Assembly (NCBI GenBank): GCA_964457585.1
Contig: CAYWFU010000006.1
Location: 1 to 64,000 of the forward strand
DNA length: 64,000 bases
Direction of reading: 5' to 3'
DNA from: CAYWFU01 sp964457585
Lineage (GTDB): Bacteria > JACRDZ01
The notes beneath the pieces are model-generated. The model had not been told where the DNA came from and searched no databases. It was given only the letters and a program-made list of their open reading frames with translations. The first letter of the stretch is position 1, and each line of letters starts with the position of its first letter. Below are positions 7,189-15,655 of the stretch, one piece after another. Made by a program: the position numbers and the translations under genes.

Positions 7189-8008
7189 GATGAATAAATT
7201 TAATGAAGAACCCTACGGCAGAGACCGCAGGGTATCTTCTCTGATAGGAAGATTATTTTTTAATTTGTGCCAATTCATCCCTGCATTAAAATGCAGGGAT
7301 GAATTGGCACTTCCAGATAAAATTTTAACAATTAAAAGATCCCTCCTGATAATATTTATAATATCTTTCATTGAACTTACCTCTAATAATTTCATTGGTT
7401 TTTTTATTGATTCGGAAGACCTTTCCTTTAATTTACTGGTCATTATTAATTTAATGCGTATCAGTGAATTTTTTGTAATTTACTATCTAATTATTATAAA
7501 ATGGAAAGGTGATTGGGAAGATTTTGGTTTTGATATTAAAAACATTAAAAAAGATTTAAAATGGGCTTTTATTTTTATTATTGGACTTGGCAGTATAGTA
7601 ATAGCATCTGAAATTATTATATATTTGATATATAAACAAGACTTGCTTTCTTATCTTGTTGATTATTCCCTGCCAATTAATGATATAAAATATATGACAA
7701 TATATATTTTTACTATTATATTTTCTGCCTGTATTGTTGAAGAACTTTTTTTCCGCTATATTATTTATGGAATGTTAAGGACAAAATTAAATATTTTTTT
7801 TTCAATTTTAATTACTTCCTTAATTTTCGCTTTTTTACATTTTAGCGAGGGATATTATTCAATAATCCCCCTGGCTGGTGGAATTTTATTTGCAATCTTA
7901 TATGAAATAACAAAAAATTTATTAGCTCCAATTACTTTACATGCAGCAGGGAATTTAGGGCTTTTAGTTCTTACCATTTTTTATAGGATTTTTTTTAGGA
8001 AATTATGA
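7181..8008 (+). CDS. CPBP family intramembrane glutamic protease (CAAX/Abi type)
   Basis: A 275-aa polytopic membrane protein with about seven hydrophobic segments from residue 48 on. CPBP motifs are present: CIVEELFFRYI (EExxxR, near residue 185), FAFLHFSE (FxxxH) and LHAAGN (HxxxN). The family cleaves membrane substrates such as prenylated proteins or peptides; substrate unknown here. Residues 8-47 are encoded entirely by the 120-bp palindromic element at 7202-7321, so the N-terminus before the first membrane segment is foreign sequence. No good start exists after the element, so translation must begin at 7181 or 7190. It overlaps thiDN by 8 bases and the next gene by 4 (ATGA). Confidence 0.88.
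   Translation: MDKMNKFNEEPYGRDRRVSSLIGRLFFNLCQFIPALKCRDELALPDKILTIKRSLLIIFIISFIELTSNNFIGFFIDSEDLSFNLLVIINLMRISEFFVIYYLIIIKWKGDWEDFGFDIKNIKKDLKWAFIFIIGLGSIVIASEIIIYLIYKQDLLSYLVDYSLPINDIKYMTIYIFTIIFSACIVEELFFRYIIYGMLRTKLNIFFSILITSLIFAFLHFSEGYYSIIPLAGGILFAILYEITKNLLAPITLHAAGNLGLLVLTIFYRIFFRKL
7202..7321 (+). repeat. 120-bp palindromic element, in-frame coding copy
   Basis: From AATGAAGAACCC to CCAGATAAA, exactly 40 codons. It contains two hairpins: CCCTACGG/CCGCAGGG type near the start, and a perfect 21-bp stem GTGCCAATTCATCCCTGCAT plus T with its complement. It encodes residues 8-47 of the CPBP protease (NEEPYGRDRRVSSLIG... ending RDELALPDK). A nearly identical coding copy lies at 29026-29145; only about three bases differ. 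Confidence 0.93.
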
Positions 8009-9324
8009 AAATAAGAACAAAATTAATTTTAGGTATTTTTCTTTTTAATATTTCCTTTGCAAAAATATTTGCTATGGAAAATCCATCTGAATTAAATGAA
8101 AAAAATTTATTAAATTCAATATGGAAATTTGAAATTAAAAACTCCTTAAATATAGAAAAATTCCCAGGCACCATAACATCTGATATTGATTATAATACAA
8201 AATCTTTTACCCTTGTAAAATTAGATAATAATACCAGAATAAATTCTAATATTGAATTTGAAATTGGATTGAACGAAGAAATATTTTCTTTCTCGGGAAA
8301 TATCAAAGATAAACTAACTGATAAACAAAATCCCGATTTTCCATTTTTCCGGCGATTCAATCTATCAAAAGTTCAGATTGAAAAAGAAAATTTAAATTTA
8401 AAAGGAGAAATCAATCTTTTAAATTTAAATTTTAATTATGGTAAATACAATACCATTATAGGACGTCAAATTATTTTATGGGAACATACATTTTTCTGGA
8501 ATCCAACAAACTGGCTCGGGACTATTGAACGAGGTACTATTAGCAATAAAAATAAGCTTAATTGTTCAGATGGACTTTGCTCTATGGTTAATAATGCATC
8601 GGAAAATTATTTTGATCCCAATAGATTACAGCAAAATAATAAATGCAGTGTTGATGCTGTCCGTTTTAGTTTTACATCGTCTATATTAAAAAAATTTGAA
8701 ATTATTTCTGCTTTTGGACAGGAAGACACCAAATTTAAAGATATAGAAATTATAAAAACTTATTTTAACCTGAATAATTTAGACTTAAATATCCTTTTGG
8801 GTAAAATGAAAAATGAAAATCGTTTTGGACTGGAATTGAATAAAAATTTTGATAAAATTGAAATAATGAGCGATCTATCTTACACTTATCCTGTAAATAA
8901 TGAAAATCCCTTTGCTTTATGTTCAGCAGGTACAGGTTATAAATTTTCAAATTTATCTAAAATTAATGTAGAATTATATTATAATGGTTACGGAGAAGAT
9001 GATATTGAAAAATATGGTAAAAAGATAAAAGATGAAAAAATAGTTTCAGGTGAAATCAATAATATTTCTAAATACTATCTGGGAATGAGGTATAAACACG
9101 AATTTAATAAACATTGGTATACGGAACTTTCTTTTATCAATAATCTAATTGATAAATCAAATTTATCCGGAATGCAATTAACATATTCAGTATCTAATAA
9201 TGTTAAATTTATTTCCGGGGCATTAATTGCATCAGGTAAAAAATCTCAAATAAATTTATTACGTTCAGAATTTGGAACATATCCGGATAATTATTATTTG
9301 CAGTATGAAATTATTTTCTTTTGA
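8005..9324 (+). CDS. Putative outer-membrane beta-barrel protein
   Basis: A 439-aa protein with a signal peptide (residues 1-24, likely cut after IFA). The mature part is rich in alternating polar/hydrophobic strands with many Asn, Tyr and Phe, has the segment TIIGRQIILWEHTFFWNPTN seen in porin or alginate-export-like barrels, and ends QYEIIFF with a terminal Phe, the usual outer-membrane assembly signal. Two Cys pairs occur in CSDGLC and at NKCSV. Its ATG overlaps the protease stop (ATGA), so it is in the thiDN operon. The substrate is unknown and the exact family is not recognised. Confidence 0.65.
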   Translation: MKIRTKLILGIFLFNISFAKIFAMENPSELNEKNLLNSIWKFEIKNSLNIEKFPGTITSDIDYNTKSFTLVKLDNNTRINSNIEFEIGLNEEIFSFSGNIKDKLTDKQNPDFPFFRRFNLSKVQIEKENLNLKGEINLLNLNFNYGKYNTIIGRQIILWEHTFFWNPTNWLGTIERGTISNKNKLNCSDGLCSMVNNASENYFDPNRLQQNNKCSVDAVRFSFTSSILKKFEIISAFGQEDTKFKDIEIIKTYFNLNNLDLNILLGKMKNENRFGLELNKNFDKIEIMSDLSYTYPVNNENPFALCSAGTGYKFSNLSKINVELYYNGYGEDDIEKYGKKIKDEKIVSGEINNISKYYLGMRYKHEFNKHWYTELSFINNLIDKSNLSGMQLTYSVSNNVKFISGALIASGKKSQINLLRSEFGTYPDNYYLQYEIIFF

Positions 9325-9350
9325 CAACTTATTGAAATTTATGGTATTAA
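9321..9350 (+). promoter_or_regulatory. Candidate promoter for tmk-holB-ricT
   Basis: TTGACA (9321-9326) overlaps the stop of the preceding gene; an 18-base spacer leads to TATTAA (9345-9350). This predicts a leader of about 50 bases before the tmk start. Confidence 0.5.
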
Positions 9351-9406
9351 AGATATATAAAAATAATAACATATAAGGTACTTTTAAAAGAAAGGAGTGA
9401 TCTACT

Positions 9407-10069
9407 TTGCAAAAAGGCTTTTTTGTATCATTAGAGGGGACAGAAGGTTCTGGAAAAACTACACAGATTAAATTATTATCAGATTATCTAAATAAGAAGA
9501 AGATGAAATTTATCATAACACAGGAGCCGGGAAGCACGAAAATAAGTGATAAAATTAAAGAAATATTGATGGACCCGGAATATAAAAATATGCATTATCT
9601 TACTGAATTATTTTTATATATTGCAAGCAGAATACAGCATGTTCATGAAGTCATAGCTCCTGCACTTTCAAAAGGTAATATTGTAATCTGTGATAGATAT
9701 CTGGATTCTACAGTTGCATATCAATGTTATGGCAGGGGAGTAAATAGAAAATTAATTGATAATTTAAATCGTATTGCAACATTCAATTTAAAACCCGACC
9801 TGACATTTATTATTGATATTCCTGTTGAGCAAGGACTTGAACGGGCAAAAAAAATAAAGAAAAAGTTCTCAGAAGGCAATGGGGATAGACTTGAACAAGA
9901 AAAAATAGAATTTCATAATCGTGTATGGAAAGGATATAAAAAAATTGCAATAAGCAATCCAAAAAGAGTAAGAATTATTGATGGAACAAATAGTAAAGAA
10001 GAAGTATTTAAAAATATTAAACACGAATTTGAAAAAAAAATTAAAGAAATAGATTATGCCACTAAATAA
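9407..10069 (+). CDS. tmk: Thymidylate kinase
   Basis: Phosphorylates dTMP to dTDP. P-loop EGTEGSGKTTQ near residue 10, the DRY motif DRYLDSTVAYQCYGRG near residue 96, and a lid region with DRLEQEKIEFHNRV. 220 aa is the normal length. The start is TTG at 9407, chosen because AAAGGAGTGA ends 7 bases upstream and MQKGFFVSLEGTEGSGKT aligns with family N-termini. It overlaps holB by 14 bases, as often seen in tmk-holB operons. Confidence 0.96.
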   Translation: MQKGFFVSLEGTEGSGKTTQIKLLSDYLNKKKMKFIITQEPGSTKISDKIKEILMDPEYKNMHYLTELFLYIASRIQHVHEVIAPALSKGNIVICDRYLDSTVAYQCYGRGVNRKLIDNLNRIATFNLKPDLTFIIDIPVEQGLERAKKIKKKFSEGNGDRLEQEKIEFHNRVWKGYKKIAISNPKRVRIIDGTNSKEEVFKNIKHEFEKKIKEIDYATK

Positions 10070-11039
10070 AATTTTTTTTCATGATAATATAATAAATATA
10101 TTGCATTCTTCTTTAAAGAATAATACCTTTGCACATGCTTATATTTTTTCAGGAACAAATGGGATTGGCAAAAAAACATTAGCATTAGAATTTTCAAAAG
10201 CGTTTAATTGTTTAAATAAAAATGACGATAACTGCGGTATATGTAATTCATGTAAAAAAATTGATGAAAATACACATCCTGATGTTCATTTATTTGAACC
10301 AGCTGATGATAATATCCGAATCGAAACAATTCGTGAAATTGAAAAAGAAGTAGCTTTGAAACCTTTTGAAGGCAGAAAAAAAATATATATAATTGATGAT
10401 GCGGATAGAATGTTAAGGCAGAGTGCTAATGCTTTCCTGAAAACTCTGGAAGAACCGCCACCCGATACAATTTTTATACTTATTACATCTAATCTGAAAA
10501 AGATATTAGCAACAATAATTTCTCGATGTCAGGTTTTTCGATTCAATCATATTAATGAAGAAAATATTCAGAAATATATTAAAGATAAGTTTGGGATTGA
10601 ATCTGAAAAAGCATTTACACTGGCAAGATTATCAGAAGGAAGAATTGGGCGAGCAATTGATTTGCTTGAAGATAAAAAAATTGAAAAATATGAAGAATCG
10701 ATTAATTTTTTGGAACAAATACCCCAATCTTCTTTATTAAGTATTTTATCTAAAATAGATATTTTAGATATTGACAGAAATGAATTAGAATACATTCTGG
10801 ATATATATCTTGTTTGGTTCAGGGATATAATGATCGCAAAAATAGGGAATCCTAATAATGTAATTAATTATTCCTATAAAAGCGTTTTAGAAAATACAGC
10901 GCAATTTTATTCATTGAAAGGTTTATTAAAGATAAATTCAGTTTTAAAAAAAACACGGCGTTATTTAAAAAGAAATGTTAATTTACGCTTAGCAATGGAA
11001 GTTTTACATATGGAAATTAAAGAAAATACTTTAATTTAA
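10056..11039 (+). CDS. holB: DNA polymerase III delta' subunit
   Basis: Clamp-loader subunit, 327 aa. Walker A-like GTNGIGKKT near residue 31, a zinc-binding Cys group (CLNKNDDNCGICNSC, residues about 52-66), DDADRM and the sensor segment ANAFLKTLEEPPPDT, followed by SRCQVFRF. The zinc module and AAA+ order match DnaX/HolB-like proteins; the position between tmk and ricT favours HolB over DnaX. Gene overlap with tmk implies coupling. Confidence 0.9.
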   Translation: MPLNKIFFHDNIINILHSSLKNNTFAHAYIFSGTNGIGKKTLALEFSKAFNCLNKNDDNCGICNSCKKIDENTHPDVHLFEPADDNIRIETIREIEKEVALKPFEGRKKIYIIDDADRMLRQSANAFLKTLEEPPPDTIFILITSNLKKILATIISRCQVFRFNHINEENIQKYIKDKFGIESEKAFTLARLSEGRIGRAIDLLEDKKIEKYEESINFLEQIPQSSLLSILSKIDILDIDRNELEYILDIYLVWFRDIMIAKIGNPNNVINYSYKSVLENTAQFYSLKGLLKINSVLKKTRRYLKRNVNLRLAMEVLHMEIKENTLI

Positions 11040-11053
11040 AAATGGAGTTAATT

Positions 11054-11887
11054 ATGTATGAAGTTGCTGGAATTAGTTTTAAAGAAAAAGGGAAAGTTTA
11101 TTATTTTAGCTGTGAAGCAATCGATTTACAGCCCGGAGATAAATGTATTGTAGAAACTGAAGATGGATTAGCTTTTGGAGAAGTAGTTACTGAAATAAAA
11201 ATGCTTCCCAAAAATCAATTTTCTCAACCTTTACGTAAAGTAGTACGCAAAGCTACAAAAGCAGATTTTAATCAATTGGCTAAAAACGAAAAAAAGGTAG
11301 TGACAGCTAATAATATTTGTTTGAATAAAATAAAAGATCGTGAATTACCTATTAAACTTATTGAAGTGCAATACAGCTTTGATGGGCGGAAAGCAATATT
11401 CTATTTTACTGCAGAAGGCAGAATAGATTTTAGAGAATTAGTAAAGGACCTTGCGCATATTCTTAAAGTCAGAATTGAATTAAGGCAGATAGGTGTAAGA
11501 GATGAAGTAAAAATGCGGGGAGCGCTTGGTCCCTGCGGTAGAGAAGTTTGCTGTTCAACTTTTCTCGGAGATTTTGAACCAGTAACTATAAAAATGGCAA
11601 AAGAACAAAATCTCATATTGAATCCTGCGAAAACTTCAGGTGTATGCGGTAGATTAATGTGCTGTATAATGTATGAGCATGATTTTTATAGTGAAGCTAT
11701 GAAAAAATACCCGCGTTTAGGCAGCAAAATAACTACACCATCCGGAACCGGGAGAGTAATAGATATTAATGTTTTTCTCGAAAAAATTGTTGTTGAGTTT
11801 GAAGATAATAAGCGAATAACTTTTGGTATTAATGAGATTAAATCACCTACTGTTCAAAAAAATGAAAATGAAACAGATAAGAAATGA
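11054..11887 (+). CDS. ricT: PSP1 domain protein, RicT/YaaT-like
   Basis: About 277 aa. The PSP1 domain starts MYEVAGISFKEKGKVYYF and includes VETEDGLAFGEVV. Two Cys clusters, CGREVCC and CGRLMCC, correspond to those in RicT that hold FeS clusters in the RicAFT complex of Bacillus (a specificity factor for RNase Y). RicA and RicF partners are not seen here. An in-frame ATG at 11042 exists, but GGAG lies 6 bases before the ATG at 11054. The tmk-holB-yaaT order is conserved in many Firmicutes and others. Cytoplasmic. Confidence 0.9.
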   Translation: MYEVAGISFKEKGKVYYFSCEAIDLQPGDKCIVETEDGLAFGEVVTEIKMLPKNQFSQPLRKVVRKATKADFNQLAKNEKKVVTANNICLNKIKDRELPIKLIEVQYSFDGRKAIFYFTAEGRIDFRELVKDLAHILKVRIELRQIGVRDEVKMRGALGPCGREVCCSTFLGDFEPVTIKMAKEQNLILNPAKTSGVCGRLMCCIMYEHDFYSEAMKKYPRLGSKITTPSGTGRVIDINVFLEKIVVEFEDNKRITFGINEIKSPTVQKNENETDKK

Positions 11888-11908
11888 AATGAATTAATTG
11901 GAGGACTT

Positions 11909-13744
11909 ATGTTTTTTAAACCCAGGTTTTTAATAGTAATTTATATGTTGCTATTATGTATTCCATCTCTGGTATTTTCTAACCCGGCATATTTTGCATC
12001 AAAAGAAGTAATAAAAAAAATACCTGATAAAGTTAAAGAAGATATAGACAATATTTTTAAAAAATATAATTTTAATGCGCAATTTTCTAATTTAGAAAAA
12101 AAATCAGCAAAAAATTATCAGTATTCCAATAAAACAAATAAATGCGCAGCTTTTTTAGTCCGAGAACTGGGTCTTTATATTTACAATCTTGATAATGAAA
12201 CGACAAAAAAAACTTTAAGACAAATTTTCCCTTTTACACGTCCTACAAATAGCGGGGATGAAGATTTTTATGGTAATGGGGTAAATGTTAAGGAATATGC
12301 TACACAACATTTTCTCATTCATTATGTAAATACAACTAATAACTTACATAGTGTACCTGCAAATGATAGTAATTATAACAAAATACCGGATATAATCGAA
12401 AATTATGCAGAAATATTTGAAGAATGCTGGAAGAAAGAAATTGAGCTTGAATATTCAGAACCAATACTTAATAATGACGGATATTATGATGTATATTTTT
12501 TAGATATGCAATCTTTTTTTGGCGATCAAGCACCTTTAGCTTATACAGCTACTGATCCATTTTTAAACCATCCAATTCATTCTCCCACATATATAGCATT
12601 GGATAATGATTATGCTGATGGTAAGTATGGATATATAACATCTGATAATGTGACAGATATAGTAAAAGTTACTTTTGCACATGAATTTTTTCATGCGATT
12701 CAACTTTCCTACAATTCCTATATTGATTCATGGTTTGCTGAAGCATGCGCTACATGGATGGAAGATGTAATTTATGATGAAGTTAATGATTACTATTACT
12801 ATTTGCCTGATTTTTATAATAATCCTCAATTTTCTTTAGAACATCTGGGAGACACTGAATCAGATTTTGTATATGAATATGGTGCATGTGTTTTCCCAAG
12901 ATATTTATCTATAAAATATGATAAAGATATTATCAGAGAAATATGGGAATACACATATAATGATACTACTAAAATATATGATAATGGATTAGGAATACTT
13001 GGAATTAAAAATGTTCTTGATAAAAGAGGATTGTCTTTCGCATCAGTATTAGGTGATTTTAGAGTAGCCAGCTATTTTATTGGGGAAAATTATTCTGATA
13101 ACTATGCTTCTAAATATTATAATGATGATGAAGTAAAAGGTTTTAATATAGTACCGAAAATTGCTGACACTATAACTAAAATTGATTTTAAAGAATTTAC
13201 TTCAGATTCTAAAATTTCTCCGCAGGAATATGGAGTATATTATATTGAGTTAAAATCAAATTCCAATAAAAAAGCTGATATTAAAATTAATTTTAACGGT
13301 AGTTCAATTGCCAAATGGGCTGGAAAAATAATAAAATTCAAACAGGATAAGACTATAGAAATAAGTGATTTTGATTTTATTAATGACTATAATGCAAATA
13401 TTGCAATTCAGGATTTTAATAGTATTTACTATAAAGCAATTTTGGTTATTTATGTTACTTCAGGGAATTCAAAAAATGAAGCATATGGTTTTTCTTTAAC
13501 AAATAATACAAATAATATAACTGATACAACTACTACAACTGCTACAAATGATACAAATAATAACATTAAATGCTTTATATCGCTTATTAATTCTGAGAAT
13601 TTTATTCCAAATTCAACCATAACAGGTTTCAGAGATAAATATTTAACTTCTAATATAGGTAAATATTTTATAAATTTATACTATAGATACTCTGCTTTTA
13701 ATGAAAATAGATATATAAACTGTAAAATGGGTACTGTAAAATGA
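11909..13744 (+). CDS. Secreted metalloprotease-like protein, MXAN_6640 type, with eroded C-terminal anchor
   Basis: 611 aa with a signal peptide (residues 1-26, cut near FSNPA). A gluzincin-like catalytic core is visible: TFAHEFFHAIQLSY (HExxH near residue 255) and WFAEACATWMED about 20 residues on. This pattern fits the MXAN_6640 family of putative secreted metalloproteases. After a beta-rich region comes a Thr/Asn linker and a C-terminal segment CFIS...GFRDKYL...FINLYYRYS that resembles a degenerate CFI-box C-terminal sorting domain. The tail ends abruptly: the last codons and stop lie in an AT-rich repeat (13721-13758) and no transmembrane helix follows. It lies 21 bases after ricT behind a GGAGG site. 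Confidence 0.75.
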   Translation: MFFKPRFLIVIYMLLLCIPSLVFSNPAYFASKEVIKKIPDKVKEDIDNIFKKYNFNAQFSNLEKKSAKNYQYSNKTNKCAAFLVRELGLYIYNLDNETTKKTLRQIFPFTRPTNSGDEDFYGNGVNVKEYATQHFLIHYVNTTNNLHSVPANDSNYNKIPDIIENYAEIFEECWKKEIELEYSEPILNNDGYYDVYFLDMQSFFGDQAPLAYTATDPFLNHPIHSPTYIALDNDYADGKYGYITSDNVTDIVKVTFAHEFFHAIQLSYNSYIDSWFAEACATWMEDVIYDEVNDYYYYLPDFYNNPQFSLEHLGDTESDFVYEYGACVFPRYLSIKYDKDIIREIWEYTYNDTTKIYDNGLGILGIKNVLDKRGLSFASVLGDFRVASYFIGENYSDNYASKYYNDDEVKGFNIVPKIADTITKIDFKEFTSDSKISPQEYGVYYIELKSNSNKKADIKINFNGSSIAKWAGKIIKFKQDKTIEISDFDFINDYNANIAIQDFNSIYYKAILVIYVTSGNSKNEAYGFSLTNNTNNITDTTTTTATNDTNNNIKCFISLINSENFIPNSTITGFRDKYLTSNIGKYFINLYYRYSAFNENRYINCKMGTVK

Positions 13745-13758
13745 GAAATGTAAAATGA
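13721..13758 (+). repeat. TGTAAAATG repeat overlapping a stop codon
   Basis: Three loose copies of (A)CTGTAAAATG cover the last codons and the stop of the metalloprotease gene. An inverted copy lies at 14013-14044, so the pair brackets about 325 bases that also contain a MITE and a hairpin repeat. Confidence 0.75.
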
Positions 13759-13831
13759 TTAAAAAATCTGTTCTTACTGCCAAAGTACAGAACTAATTTA
13801 AGGTATAAGGAATTTGAAAGTTATATTGTAT

Positions 13832-13962
13832 GGGGCTGTCCAAAAAGTTACAAAAATTAATTTTTTGTCATTCCCGCGAAAGCGGGAATTCAGTATTTAA
13901 GCCGATATTTAAAAGTCTGGATTCCGCACCAAGTGCGGAATGACACCTTTTTGGACAGCCCC
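13832..13962. mobile_element. 131-bp MITE with GGGGCTGTCCAAAAAG termini
   Basis: Perfect 16-bp terminal inverted repeats GGGGCTGTCCAAAAAG. Inside are TGTCATTCCCGCGAAAGCGG and GGATTCCGCACCAAGTGCGG segments, each a local hairpin with TGTCATTCC-type ends. No ORF. The termini resemble those of some IS families (IS1182-like ends are often GGGGCTGTCC), which is recall and not proof. No clear target duplication is visible. Confidence 0.8.
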
Positions 13963-13981
13963 AACTACAACATATTGTATT

Positions 13982-14010
13982 GTAGTTGCTCGATTTATCG
14001 AGCTTATTTT
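13982..14010 (+). repeat. GTAGTTGC hairpin repeat, copy 2
   Basis: GTAGTTGCTCGATTTATCGA followed by GCTTATTTT, with arms GCTCGAT/ATCGAGC at 13988-14003. A facing AACTACAA at 13963 makes a larger inverted structure, as at 41212-41274. Confidence 0.75.
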
Positions 14011-14012
14011 AA

Positions 14013-14044
14013 ATTTTACATTATTCATTTTACAGTTTACAGTT
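14013..14044 (-). repeat. TGTAAAATG repeat, inverted copy
   Basis: ATTTTACATTATTCATTTTA followed by CAGTTTACAG is the reverse complement of the repeat at 13721-13758. The 373 bases between the metalloprotease gene and metG consist almost wholly of such repeats. No convincing metG promoter is seen beyond an AT-rich TATACT at about 14066. Confidence 0.7.
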
Positions 14045-14117
14045 GTTTTTTATTGGTTAAATTATACTAATTCATTATTTTTAACTTAACACCTACAGGA
14101 TTAAGGGAGATTTTCAG

Positions 14118-15653
14118 ATGGGAAAAGTATTTTATATAACTACACCTTTATATTATGTGAATGATGAACCTCATGTTGGTCATGCATATACTAATATTAT
14201 TGCTGATACTCTTGCAAGATACCACCATTTATCAGGGGAAGATGTTTTTTTACTGACAGGTACTGATGAACACGGGCAGAAAATCGAACGTACTGCAAGT
14301 AAACTAAATGAAACTCCTCAGCATCTGGCTGATCGTCTGGTTATTGTTTTTAAAAAATTATGGGAAAAACTGAATATATCATATCAGGATTTTATCCGTA
14401 CAACTGAGGGACGGCATGTAATGACTGTTGAAGTTGTTTTTGAAAAAATTCTTGCCAGCGGTGATATTTATAAAGGGCATTATGAAGGCTGGTACTGCAC
14501 TCCATGCGAATCATTCTGGACTGAAACACAGCTTATAGAAAACAAATGTCCGGATTGTAAAAGAGATGTAGAATTAGTAAAGGAAGAAAGCTATTTTTTT
14601 AAAATGTCTAAATATGCTGATTTACTTTTAAAATATATTGATGAGAATCTATATTTTATTGAACCTTTATCACGCCGTCTGGAAGTAGTTAATTTTATAA
14701 AGAGCGGACTTAAAGATTTAAGTATTACAAGGACAAGTTTCAGATGGGGAATACCTGTTCCGCAGGATAAAGATCATGTAATATATGTCTGGTTCGATGC
14801 TTTATTGAATTATATTTCTGCTCCGGGTTATTTTAAGGATTACGAAAATTTTGAAAAAATATGGCCATGCGATGTTCATATTATTGGTAAAGATATTTTA
14901 AAATTTCATGCTGTTATCTGGCCGACTATTCTTCTTGCACTGGATTTGCCTTTACCAAAAAAAATATTCGCGCATGGATGGTGGACAGTTGAAGGCAAAA
15001 AAATGTCAAAATCATTGGGTAATGTTGTTAATCCGTTTGAAATGTCAGATAAATACGGAGCAGATGCTTTTAGATATTTTTTGCTTCGGGAAGTATCCTT
15101 AGGTCTGGATGGAAATTTTTCAGAAACAGCTCTTATTCAGCGGTTCAACAGCGATTTAGCAAATGATTTAGGTAATTTACTGCACCGTACACTAAATATG
15201 GTTGAAAAATATTGCGAAGGAAAAGTTCCTGAAAATTTTGCGCAAAATGAAATAATAGATGAAGAATTGATAGATAAAGCAACCGGCTTATCAAGCGGGA
15301 TACAAGATTATATATCTCATTTAAATTTCAGCGAACTTTTAGTAAGAATATGGGAAATTATCAGCAAAGCAAATAAATATATTGAAGTTACTGCTCCATA
15401 TTCACTTGCTAAAAAGATAGAAAATAAAGAGAGACTTTTTACTATTATGTATAATTTACTTGAAACCTTAAGAATAATATCAATTTATATTTATCCTTTT
15501 ATGCCGCAAGCAGCAGAAAAAATGAAACAGCAGTTAGGAATTGATAAAGCTTTTTCAGATATAAATATTAATGACGCTTCAAAATGGGGACTGATGATCT
15601 CAGGTAAAAAAATTAATAAAGGTGTCCCGATTTTTCCAAGAATTGAGGTTTGA
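14118..15653 (+). CDS. metG: Methionyl-tRNA synthetase
   Basis: Charges tRNA-Met. HIGH-type motif PHVGHAYTN (residues about 17-25), knuckle with four Cys (CTPCESFW... and CPDC, residues about 126-149), and KMSKS in KKMSKSLGN (near residue 297). At 511 aa it has the catalytic core and anticodon-binding helices but no C-terminal EMAP/tRNA-binding domain. AGGGAG precedes the ATG. It is followed directly by the TatD fusion, a common metG-tatD pairing. Confidence 0.97.
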   Translation: MGKVFYITTPLYYVNDEPHVGHAYTNIIADTLARYHHLSGEDVFLLTGTDEHGQKIERTASKLNETPQHLADRLVIVFKKLWEKLNISYQDFIRTTEGRHVMTVEVVFEKILASGDIYKGHYEGWYCTPCESFWTETQLIENKCPDCKRDVELVKEESYFFKMSKYADLLLKYIDENLYFIEPLSRRLEVVNFIKSGLKDLSITRTSFRWGIPVPQDKDHVIYVWFDALLNYISAPGYFKDYENFEKIWPCDVHIIGKDILKFHAVIWPTILLALDLPLPKKIFAHGWWTVEGKKMSKSLGNVVNPFEMSDKYGADAFRYFLLREVSLGLDGNFSETALIQRFNSDLANDLGNLLHRTLNMVEKYCEGKVPENFAQNEIIDEELIDKATGLSSGIQDYISHLNFSELLVRIWEIISKANKYIEVTAPYSLAKKIENKERLFTIMYNLLETLRIISIYIYPFMPQAAEKMKQQLGIDKAFSDININDASKWGLMISGKKINKGVPIFPRIEV

Positions 15654-15655
15654 AT

